Source of the DNA: CAYWNA01 sp964459305
Lineage (GTDB): Bacteria; Planctomycetota; Planctomycetia; Pirellulales; Pirellulaceae
Length of the DNA stretch: 9,371 bases
Assembly (NCBI GenBank): GCA_964459305.1
Contig: CAYWNA010000387.1
Coordinates: 1-9,371, forward strand
Direction: 5' to 3'
Part shown: positions 1 to 6,721 of the stretch, piece after piece
How the letters are laid out: the number at the start of each line of letters is the position of its first letter
Position numbering within the stretch: the first letter of the stretch is position 1
Position numbers and translations under genes: made by a program
The notes under the pieces: model-generated
Databases searched by the model: none
Seen by the model: the letters and a program-made list of their open reading frames with translations, nothing else
What the model was told of the DNA's origin: nothing

Positions 1-32
1 CTTGGGCTTTACACGTCCCTCAATGTAAACGG
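1..32. other. Short downstream flank with a small inverted repeat
   Basis: This flank lies downstream of the small minus-strand gene that stops at 33. TTTACA at 8-13 and TGTAAA at 24-29 are exact reverse complements separated by 10 nt. The arms are AT-rich and only 6 bp long, and no T-run follows on either strand, so this is a weak candidate for a terminator or an operator-like site. Chance is a real possibility. Confidence 0.2.
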
Positions 33-332
33 TTATCCTGTCAGGTCTAGGTGGCGACCGGTTTGCTGTTCCGGATCTGCAGGTTGCGGCGCTTCGCTGT
101 CACCCGCCTCCGCGGGGTATTCCCACATTGGCCGACCGTCGATGTCGCGGTCGGCGATCTGTTCGTCCTGCTCGGCTTGCCCCACGCTGGCCGCATTTTC
201 GGCGCGTGTTTCGAAGTCGGCCTGCCGCGTCCCATTGGCGGCCCTCTGAAGGGCTTCGCCTCGAATGGCACTTCCTGCCGCTGCCGATGTCCCGGCGGCG
301 CTGGCGATCATGTCCATCGGACCAACACTCAT
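33..332 (-). CDS. Small hydrophilic protein of unknown function
   Basis: I do not recognise a named family. The frame is open to a GTG at 347, but I prefer the ATG at 330-332, which gives 99 residues, because a GGTGGAG Shine-Dalgarno-like sequence lies 9 nt upstream of it. The protein has no membrane segment or signal peptide. The N-terminal third is Ala/Gly/Ser-rich, followed by a charged Glu/Gln/Arg stretch, a distinctive Asp/Arg-rich motif ADRDIDGRPMWEY, and an acidic Pro/Gln-rich tail. The composition suggests a partly disordered cytoplasmic protein. The DRDxDGR..WE motif looks conserved in style, and I recall similar short planctomycete hypotheticals, but I cannot verify that here. It is the last gene of the minus-strand run, 158 nt past the AsmA-like gene and beyond a large inverted repeat, so it may be transcribed separately. 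The opposite strand is also open here, so coding status is probable rather than certain. Confidence 0.7.
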   Translation of the reverse strand: MSVGPMDMIASAAGTSAAAGSAIRGEALQRAANGTRQADFETRAENAASVGQAEQDEQIADRDIDGRPMWEYPAEAGDSEAPQPADPEQQTGRHLDLTG

Positions 333-341
333 GTGTACTGT

Positions 342-348
342 CTCCACC
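342..348 (-). promoter_or_regulatory. Shine-Dalgarno site of the small gene
   Basis: Read on the minus strand this is GGTGGAG. Its GGAG core (342-345) sits 9 nt before the ATG at 330-332. It overlaps the alternative GTG start at 345-347, which has no comparable site of its own, so it favours the ATG. Confidence 0.5.
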
Positions 349-391
349 GCATGCTCTCACGTCCGTCGCGGAAATAGTCCCCAAAGTCACG

Positions 392-457
392 GTAGCCGAA
401 GTCGCCAGACTTTGTCTGCTCGGCATGGAAAAACCAAACTCTGGCGAGTTCGGCTAC
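392..457. repeat. Long near-perfect inverted repeat between genes
   Basis: The left arm 392-409 (GTAGCCGAAGTCGCCAGA) and right arm 440-457 (TCTGGCGAGTTCGGCTAC) are reverse complements at 17 of 18 positions. After one C/C mismatch (410/439), TTTG (411-414) pairs with CAAA (435-438). The total is a 23-position stem with two mismatches and a 20-nt loop. It sits wholly between the AsmA-like stop and the small gene's start. No T-run follows on either strand, which argues against a classical intrinsic terminator. Possible identities are a REP-like or MITE-like dispersed palindrome, a structured leader of the small gene, a factor-assisted terminator, or a protein-binding site. No second copy is apparent in the window. 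Confidence 0.8.
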
Positions 458-490
458 ACCGCATCAATGCCAAGATTCTCTCCACAGCGA

Positions 491-3400
491 TCATTGCCTC
501 ACGTTCGGCAGCCTCTGCCGTAGCGATTGCAGCGGTCGTACGGGCGTCGGCCTGTTGGAAAATTCGGGGAATATCTGCTCCAACGTTTCTCTCAGCACCG
601 GCAAAGGCTGACGCTTGAGATCGGGTTGTTCCAGGGTCCCTGTCACGTGAATCAACAGGATCTGCTGGCTTGCTTGCTGCAGCATGTTTCGCAAAGCAGC
701 CAGACTAAATTCTCTGCGCCCCACCAAGGTATAGAAACTGAGGTTGATTCGGTGGTCCAGGTTCGCCTCGCCGCGGCCCCTGAGGCTAATCACGTCGCCG
801 TGGAAGTCGATCTTGTCGAGGTAGGCATGCTCGCCCTGAATGCGGAAATCGATTTCGCTGCTTGTGAAAGCCGTTGTATCGGGCCGGGCGGCGTTCAGCA
901 CGCTCAGCAAACGGAGCATCAGGGGAATCTCGTAGATATCGGCCTCGTACAGTCGGATCTTCCCGTCACCTCGCCAAGAGTTTCGGCCGAAACGATCGCC
1001 GCGGAGAGTGACCAATGCGTTGGCTTTTCCGTGTATGTCTGTGTCTATTAACGCCATCTCTTGAGCGAACTTTGCCAGATCTCCGCCATCCAGCCGCGTC
1101 TGAAGCACGAACGGCGTGTCGCCCTCGAAGCGCACGTCGGCATTCACGGAAAGTTGCCCGCCAATCATATTTGCTGTCACCGGGCTCGGAGGACCGTCCG
1201 TGCGTTCCCGTTCCGCCTCGGCTCCAAGCACGATTCGCACCGGATCGACCAGTAGTGGTCCTTTTACCTGGGTGAGTTGGATGCCCCGGTAGAACATCGA
1301 GTCGACATTCAGTTTCCCGCGGCTGTGGAAACCGTGTTGATCGCGGCGGCCGTACAGTCGGACGTCTCCGTGAATGTGCTCTAGCGCAAAACCGCAGTCT
1401 AGGTTCCCGTCTTCTATATCAAATTTGACATTCCAGTTTGCAGCCGGCGGCCCGCCCGCACCTGCAGTGCCCGCCAGCGATATTGCCCCTTCTGGTATGC
1501 CGATGTCGCCATGCAGATTCAGCTTTGCCACGGCGTTGCGTAGCCCCTCGGGCAGCGCGGCGAGCAAATCTCGGTCGAATCGAACGCCTTCTGCGACCAC
1601 GTCGGTCAGGCGGACCTCCCATCGCCCATCCTTCGCGAAGTTACACTTGCCATTGATCCTGATCTCCGTTTCGTCGTGCACACCCTCAACGTCGACAAGT
1701 TGAACGGCCCCGTCTCGGAAATGGCAAGTCCCGGTCACGTTGTCCAGGGGATAGGGGAACCACATGGGAAAGACGGAGATGCTGCGGCCTTCGGTCGGAT
1801 TCTCTTTTCGTTTCTCCGCCAGCACGTCCAGCGAGAGGTGTTTTGTCGCTGAGGCGTAGTGCAGATTGACCAACAGGCTATCGATGGTGCCACGGGGACG
1901 CAATTCGCTCCACATATGTTGAGCGCTCGCGCTAAGCGATTTTCGCAACTCGTCCTCCAACGGCATGTCCGAACCTCCAAAGTTCATCGCCAACTGACTT
2001 CCCCCATCCGCGCTTCGTGTCCAACTGCCTGCGCATGTGATATAGCCGCTGTCGTTGTGTCCGGACAGATTGTCGAAAAACCAGCCGCGGTCGTTCCATT
2101 CCAAGGTCCCTTGGATCATACCCAGCGGATAAGGGAATTTTGCGTACCGTATTGTGCAGTTGTGCAATTCGATCTTCACGTCTCTGTGCATCCGCGGTTC
2201 GTCGGCGCTGTCCCGCCAGAAACGACCTTCCACGGATATCGAGCCACCCGGGCAGAAAGACCGGACAATGTCCTGGGCTTTGGGGTCGATCAGGGCTGAC
2301 ACAAGTTTCTCGTCGATCGGAATTGGCTGCTTGCACGCTAAGTCGATCCATCCAGTCGGATTCTGGTCGGGGTTGTGGACCATGCCATCGATCGTCGCGA
2401 CTTGTCCGCCGGCGATCACTTTCAAATGGACCTCCATGTTGTCGTCTTTCAGCGAAATCGTCCCGCGACCCCTCTCAACGCCATAGAGAAACTTGTAGTA
2501 GACAAAGGAGACGTCGTGGCAAGTCACGTGGACGTCCCGGTTCCATTGCTGGCCGTCGAATCCCAGGGTAACGTTGGCGTCGATGACGCCCGACGGAGTG
2601 TACTTCCGCCAAACGTCCTGGTATTTTTCAGGTAGCACCTCGACGAAACGTCGGTCCAAGTTCAGCTGTCGAGCCTCAGCACGCAGCGCAAACGGACTCG
2701 CTTCGTCGAAGCCCCCTAGCTCCAAGGACAGGCGCAACGTCGATGGACCGTTGCGGGCCGAAAGGTCTTCGATCTTCAAACGATCGTTGCCCCAGTAGAA
2801 CTCGGCTCGCAAGTCGTACAGACGCATCGGCAAACGCGAATCGGCAATCTGTCCGTCCGCCAATGAGCCGGACAACTTGTACCGAATCGGATCGTCTGTT
2901 TCCGCGCGTTTCGATGCACGGAAGTCCAACTTCATTCGGCCACTGACCGACGACAGCAAGCCCGCTTTCTCGTGCCACTGAGCCGGCACCGCCGCGTGTA
3001 GCTGCGGAGAAAGCTGCAATCCATCCACCACTCCGCTGACGGCCCATGCCCCAGTATTGGGGTCGATGTGGACACTGAAATCGGTCTTTTCAAAATGGTC
3101 GCCCTCCAGCGAACCGCTGACCCGATACGGTGGCTTGATTTCCTCCGTCGGCGGCGAATCCGCGACTCGATTTGCCGATTCTCGAAAGATCTCGGCGTTG
3201 ACTTTTCGCAGGTTCAGCCTTTCGGCCGTCTCGCCATTGCCCACGGCAATCTCGACGACTCCATCCTTGATTGTGGCGGGCGGCGGCTTGCAGCCGAATG
3301 TCGGCAGCGGCCAAAGTCGTTCCACGTTCCACGAGTCGTCCTGCCGCTGCTCGGCCCATAACTTCAGGCCGTGGATCATCAGATGTTTCGCTTGTGGCTT

Positions 3401-3736
3401 TTCGCCCGACAGCAACTGCTGCATGCCGATTCGGCAGGTGACAAAAGCTTCGTCCACATAAGCGACCGGCGTGCGCCCGTCGCGTTCCAGAATCGATACG
3501 CCGTGGAGCTCGATTCCGCGACCTTCGATCAATCGCGCGGCGCGCACGGAAACGCGGAATTCGGTGTAGTGCTCTGCGAGTTTCCGTTCAACCGTTCGGC
3601 GGATTTCGTCATGGATTCGGTTTTCCACCAGCACCCAGGCAGCGAGCAGCCCCATTGCCACCAAGGCGCACGCCATTAGGACGCCTCGTACAAACGAGTG
3701 AAATCGAGCTCCGAATCCACGCTTCCGTTCGTGCAT
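491..3736 (-). CDS. Large AsmA-like membrane-anchored envelope protein
   Basis: A 1081-residue protein with a basic N-terminus (MHERKRG) and one transmembrane segment at about residues 18-37. A very long, mostly beta-type, hydrophilic region follows, so it is probably anchored in the inner membrane with the bulk in the periplasm. The last ~150 residues (from about 934, IYEIPLMLRLLSVLN, through DFHGDVISLRGRGEANL and SFYTLVGRREFSL) resemble the C-terminal region of AsmA-family proteins such as AsmA and YhdP, though length and details differ. Those relatives form long hydrophobic grooves and are implicated in moving phospholipids between membranes; that role here is inference. The ATG (3734-3736) is 5 nt downstream of the preceding glycosyltransferase stop, so co-transcription is very likely. 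A GGAG lies about 14 nt upstream, rather far for a ribosome binding site. Proline-rich linkers and the C-terminal PTPVRPLQ tail look disordered. Family assignment is moderately sure; function is not. Confidence 0.9.
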   Translation of the reverse strand: MHERKRGFGARFHSFVRGVLMACALVAMGLLAAWVLVENRIHDEIRRTVERKLAEHYTEFRVSVRAARLIEGRGIELHGVSILERDGRTPVAYVDEAFVTCRIGMQQLLSGEKPQAKHLMIHGLKLWAEQRQDDSWNVERLWPLPTFGCKPPPATIKDGVVEIAVGNGETAERLNLRKVNAEIFRESANRVADSPPTEEIKPPYRVSGSLEGDHFEKTDFSVHIDPNTGAWAVSGVVDGLQLSPQLHAAVPAQWHEKAGLLSSVSGRMKLDFRASKRAETDDPIRYKLSGSLADGQIADSRLPMRLYDLRAEFYWGNDRLKIEDLSARNGPSTLRLSLELGGFDEASPFALRAEARQLNLDRRFVEVLPEKYQDVWRKYTPSGVIDANVTLGFDGQQWNRDVHVTCHDVSFVYYKFLYGVERGRGTISLKDDNMEVHLKVIAGGQVATIDGMVHNPDQNPTGWIDLACKQPIPIDEKLVSALIDPKAQDIVRSFCPGGSISVEGRFWRDSADEPRMHRDVKIELHNCTIRYAKFPYPLGMIQGTLEWNDRGWFFDNLSGHNDSGYITCAGSWTRSADGGSQLAMNFGGSDMPLEDELRKSLSASAQHMWSELRPRGTIDSLLVNLHYASATKHLSLDVLAEKRKENPTEGRSISVFPMWFPYPLDNVTGTCHFRDGAVQLVDVEGVHDETEIRINGKCNFAKDGRWEVRLTDVVAEGVRFDRDLLAALPEGLRNAVAKLNLHGDIGIPEGAISLAGTAGAGGPPAANWNVKFDIEDGNLDCGFALEHIHGDVRLYGRRDQHGFHSRGKLNVDSMFYRGIQLTQVKGPLLVDPVRIVLGAEAERERTDGPPSPVTANMIGGQLSVNADVRFEGDTPFVLQTRLDGGDLAKFAQEMALIDTDIHGKANALVTLRGDRFGRNSWRGDGKIRLYEADIYEIPLMLRLLSVLNAARPDTTAFTSSEIDFRIQGEHAYLDKIDFHGDVISLRGRGEANLDHRINLSFYTLVGRREFSLAALRNMLQQASQQILLIHVTGTLEQPDLKRQPLPVLRETLEQIFPEFSNRPTPVRPLQSLRQRLPNVRQ

Positions 3737-3741
3737 CAGTG

Positions 3742-5169
3742 CTACGTGGGCTCCGCCTCACGCCAAATGAACTGCCCGACGAAACCGGCCGCCAAGGCGA
3801 CCAGCAGCAACATCGCCGGTTGCCGGTACCGAATCGATCCGATGAACACTACGTGCAAACAAGTGAAGTAAACGGCCGGCAGGAAACACAATACGTAAGG
3901 CCACCCGCGGCCGGCGAACTTCCAGACTCCACACAACCCAAGAATCAACAGTGGCGTGTATCCTACCATCATGATCACACAAAAGAACGAGTTGCGCAGT
4001 GATGCTTCGTTGGGCCAGATGTTCCATATCCTGAGGAACTTGGTCCCCGCCAGCTGGACGACCCGACCGGGGTTTTCGCGGGCCCATGCCAAGGCGGCGT
4101 CTCGCATGCGACGATCCAAACGCTGCTCGAAACACGCGATATCTTGACCCGCAGACTCTCGGAGTGCGTCTTCCTGGCGGAGTTCGTCGCGGAATCTGTC
4201 GACAAACCGCATGTCGCTCGCGCCATTTGCCTGTGGATGGAGACCATCGTACAGACTTTCGCCCACCTGAAGTGTCGTGGGCACAAAGCCGCCGGTGATA
4301 CGCCAGTTTCGAATCCACCACGGCGACATGGCCACGACCAGCCCGACAATCAACCATGTGCCTATCCACACATGTCGCACGCGCTGCCGCCGTGATCCGA
4401 TCAGAGCCAAGCCCAGGGCAAAAGGCGTAAACAGCAGCCAGCTCGGCCGCATCAGCGTGGCGATGCCGGCTAGCACGCCACCACCGGTCGCCAGAACTGC
4501 CTGCCGTTTCTTATCCGGTGTCTTCCACGCCATCACCCAGAGAACAAGGTGCAGCAACATGAACGGACAAAACGGCGCCTCCGACAAAACGAACGTGCTG
4601 GTCGAGATCGCGCCCGGATACACGGCGGCGGCAATACCTGCCAGCAGTGCCGACTTTTGGTCGAACAACGCATCGGTCAGCAAGATGACGCCCGCAACGA
4701 CGACCACACCCAGCACCGCGTTCAACACCCCGGCCCAAAACACGGGTGGCTCTCCGCCCGCCGTCCAGAACAGACCCGCCAGCAGCACCGGATATCCAGG
4801 AGTGCGAAACACACGCCGATCCGGATTTGTCTGGTAGGGTTCACCGTGGGCCACGGCCTCGGCCAGCATCCAATAGCTTTCGCTATCCGGAAAACCGAAC
4901 TTCGTACCGGGTGGCAGCCGGTTTTGCCACCAGCAGCATGCGCCCAGGCGGATGCCCAGCGAGGCGAGCAGGACGACGATGACCAGTTTGCGATACACAG
5001 CGACTGCGAATCCGTTCGCAAAACGACTAAGTTTGTGGGCGTCCGGGCCCCGGCTCTTTCTGAAGAACGGGGCTCCTTTTCCCAATTCAAAATCCAGAAA
5101 CGCATACTGCGTTCCGGTGGCGCATACTCTCCACGCAGAGAGACATGGGATCGTAGGCCGCTTGGGCAT
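3742..5169 (-). CDS. GT39/ArnT-like integral membrane glycosyltransferase
   Basis: A 475-residue open frame with about ten hydrophobic segments. It resembles the PMT/ArnT (GT39, GT-C fold) enzymes, which use polyprenyl-phosphate sugars to glycosylate proteins or lipids on the outer face of the inner membrane. After the first membrane segment (about 61-80) comes the acidic loop FGFPDSESYW (91-100), whose D95 and E97 sit where GT-C enzymes keep catalytic acids. FRTPGYP (121-127), LSEAPF (195-200) and RPSWL follow, then a hydrophilic loop at about 296-375 and the C-terminal IRYRQPAMLLLVALA. Donor and acceptor cannot be told. It lies 84 nt downstream of tilS and 5 nt before the AsmA-like gene. 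The N-terminus is doubtful: residues 1-57 look non-coding and overlap a promoter-like pair and a hairpin, whereas the GTG at 4996-4998 starts right before the first membrane segment (418 residues). The longest frame is given here; the short form may be correct. Confidence 0.85.
   Translation of the reverse strand: MPKRPTIPCLSAWRVCATGTQYAFLDFELGKGAPFFRKSRGPDAHKLSRFANGFAVAVYRKLVIVVLLASLGIRLGACCWWQNRLPPGTKFGFPDSESYWMLAEAVAHGEPYQTNPDRRVFRTPGYPVLLAGLFWTAGGEPPVFWAGVLNAVLGVVVVAGVILLTDALFDQKSALLAGIAAAVYPGAISTSTFVLSEAPFCPFMLLHLVLWVMAWKTPDKKRQAVLATGGGVLAGIATLMRPSWLLFTPFALGLALIGSRRQRVRHVWIGTWLIVGLVVAMSPWWIRNWRITGGFVPTTLQVGESLYDGLHPQANGASDMRFVDRFRDELRQEDALRESAGQDIACFEQRLDRRMRDAALAWARENPGRVVQLAGTKFLRIWNIWPNEASLRNSFFCVIMMVGYTPLLILGLCGVWKFAGRGWPYVLCFLPAVYFTCLHVVFIGSIRYRQPAMLLLVALAAGFVGQFIWREAEPT
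5047..5073. repeat. GC-rich hairpin in the doubtful N-terminal region
   Basis: GCCCCG (5047-5052) pairs with CGGGGC (5068-5073). Inside it TCTT (5055-5058) pairs with AAGA (5063-5066) around a TCTG loop. On the plus strand it is followed by CTCC and then TTTT (5077-5080), a weak terminator look, but no plus-strand gene precedes it. On the minus strand it would lie in the 5' leader of the glycosyltransferase mRNA if translation starts at the GTG at 4998. Confidence 0.45.
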
Positions 5170-5179
5170 CTCGGGTCAA
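5150..5179 (-). promoter_or_regulatory. Candidate sigma-70-like promoter upstream of glycosyltransferase
   Basis: On the minus strand, TTGACC (5174-5179) matches the -35 consensus at 5 of 6 positions and TACGAT (5150-5155) matches the -10 consensus at 4 of 6, with an 18-nt spacer. The predicted transcript would begin near 5143, downstream of the ATG at 5167-5169, so it could only serve a later start such as the GTG at 4998. Planctomycete promoters are poorly defined, and chance matches of this quality occur. Confidence 0.3.
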
Positions 5180-5253
5180 GACAATCCTGTCGCCGAATTC
5201 GCCAGAATCGGCGTCGCAGGTTCACCAACCCATGGGAAGTCTGGCGTGATTCG

Positions 5254-6333
5254 CTACAAATCGGTTCCTGCGCCCCTGCTTTCGGCCCGCATCGCTAGCA
5301 GTACCAGCAGATCGCCCTTTCTCTCGGCGCAGATGTTGCCCGGCAAAATCATTTTGGACGGCTTGTCCGCCGCCGGTTCTTCCACCGTAAGTTTGGCCAA
5401 ATCGTCCCATTTGTCGTAGCCCATTGCCTGTTGCGGCCAGCCACGATTCTTCCATATGGAAATCAGCATTTCGCGAACCATGAACGAATTAGCTGATTCC
5501 AGCCGTCTGCAATGGATCCTCACTTCGTGGCCTGAGATGCTCTTGACGCATTGGCCGGCGAGTTCGTCGACGAGCCCGTCGATTACGGCTTGCGCGTCTT
5601 CAGCCATCGATGCCAGTTTCATCAGAGCTTCCACAACATTGGGATTGTATCGTTCGACGATTTGCGGCAGCAGTTCATGGCGAATTCGGTTTCTGGTGAA
5701 GCGAACGTCTTTGTTTGTTGAGTCCTCACGGAAAGGCTGGCGAATCGCCTGCAAATACTGAATCACTTCGCTCCGACGAAAGGCCAACATTGGCCTGGCG
5801 ATCGCCACGCCGGGGATCAGTTGCCTGGAGCGTCGAATTCCAGCCAACCCTGCGATCCCTGTTCCCCGGAGGATGCGGTGCAACACGGTTTCTGCCTGGT
5901 CATCAGCCGTGTGGGCCGTGGCGACGACCCTTGCCCCGACCCGCTTGGCTGTTCGTCGGACGAAACGATAGCGAGCCTCTCTCGCGTCTTCCTCGGACAT
6001 GCCTGTCCCCTGAACTGATCCAGCGCCGGCATCACCGCATGAAGCGACATATTCCTCGCGATCTGGACAACCGAGTTCGCAGGGCAGACCGAGTTGCCCG
6101 CACAGGTCGATCACAAAGGCTTCGTCCGCGTCGGATTCTTCGCCGCGTAAGCGGTGGTTGAAATGTGCGACTACCAATCGCCCTCGACCGCACCCACGCA
6201 CGGCGAAAATGCTTCGCAGCAGCGCGACGCTATCGGCCCCCCCGGAAACAGCGACCTGTACAGTCACGTCTTGCCACATCGCCGGGGGCCACGCGCGGAC
6301 CAACTTTTGTTCAAACGGTTGCAGGTCTGGCAT
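5254..6333 (-). CDS. tilS: tRNA(Ile)-lysidine synthetase TilS
   Basis: TilS uses ATP and lysine to convert C34 of the CAU-anticodon tRNA-Ile to lysidine, changing both its decoding and its charging. Counted from the upstream GTG, the PP-loop SGGADS is at 43-48, HFNHRLRG at 70-77, the EEDAREARYRF stretch at 127-137, TAHTADDQAET at 152-162, LRGTGIAGLAGI at 168-179, and DSTNKDVRFTRNRIRHELLP at 217-236. All the N-terminal catalytic signatures are present. The C-terminal part (about 245-372) is diverged but ends in a plausible beta segment, NICAERKGDLLVL. At 359-372 residues it is shorter than E. coli TilS (about 430) and longer than minimal forms. I prefer the ATG at 6331-6333, which has GGGA 6 nt upstream and no unusual Arg-rich leader. 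The GTG at 6370-6372 would add 13 residues. It is the first gene of the minus-strand run and diverges from the kinase-mnmE pair. Confidence 0.95.
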   Translation of the reverse strand: MPDLQPFEQKLVRAWPPAMWQDVTVQVAVSGGADSVALLRSIFAVRGCGRGRLVVAHFNHRLRGEESDADEAFVIDLCGQLGLPCELGCPDREEYVASCGDAGAGSVQGTGMSEEDAREARYRFVRRTAKRVGARVVATAHTADDQAETVLHRILRGTGIAGLAGIRRSRQLIPGVAIARPMLAFRRSEVIQYLQAIRQPFREDSTNKDVRFTRNRIRHELLPQIVERYNPNVVEALMKLASMAEDAQAVIDGLVDELAGQCVKSISGHEVRIHCRRLESANSFMVREMLISIWKNRGWPQQAMGYDKWDDLAKLTVEEPAADKPSKMILPGNICAERKGDLLVLLAMRAESRGAGTDL

Positions 6334-6372
6334 ATGTCGTCCCAATCTTGCTCGCGTTTGGTCCGGTTTCAC

Positions 6373-6721
6373 CCGAAGGCGATCCTACGTCATCAGCTTA
6401 GCACTGAACCCCCGATCCCACCTAAGAGCCCCCTCTCGAAAGTTCACAGTGTGCATGGATTCGACTGGTTGCGCGCTGTTGTTCATGATAGACTTATAGT
6501 GTGTCAGAACTGTTTTGACGAGCCTCATGGGCATTCCGCCTGTGTTTTCATAGCCGTACCGGCGGTCGAGCCGGCGGCATCCGCCCGCCGAATCAACTCC
6601 GGCACACGACCGAACGTCGCGCGGTCGGCAATCCCCGGTACCCCACCGCTGTTTCTGACTGTATGCTGCTCGTCGTTCGTGGCTACGATAGCGATATCAC
6701 ACACGGATCTTCAATCGAACG
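6373..6721. other. Divergent intergenic region between tilS and the kinase gene
   Basis: About 350 nt (up to 388 if tilS starts at 6333) with no credible gene; the open frames crossing it have no protein-like character. It must hold promoters for both directions unless these lie further inside, but I see no convincing -35/-10 pair. TATAGT at 6495-6500 has no properly spaced partner. The middle is GC-rich: CCGGCGG occurs directly repeated at 6559-6565 and 6571-6577, and the second copy forms a small hairpin, GGCGG (6573-6577) with CCGCC (6581-6585). No riboswitch or tRNA-like structure was recognised. Confidence 0.6.

Noticed and set aside
392..457. CRISPR repeat, or a tRNA-like element, in the intergenic palindrome
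   Set aside because: There is only one inverted unit with no spaced direct repeats, and it does not fold as a tRNA cloverleaf.
51..523. Overlapping plus-strand frames opposite the small gene and the palindrome
   Set aside because: Arg/Cys/Pro-rich translations without motifs; the minus-strand frame has a good ribosome binding site and a more natural composition.
4549..5298. Plus-strand open frame (249 codons) opposite the glycosyltransferase N-terminal half
   Set aside because: Rich in Arg/Gln/His, no domain, antisense to conserved membrane-protein sequence; shadow frame.
6478..6500. Promoter TTGTTC / TATAGT for the kinase gene
   Set aside because: The spacing is about 10 nt, too short for a sigma-70-type promoter; no better -35 partner was found.
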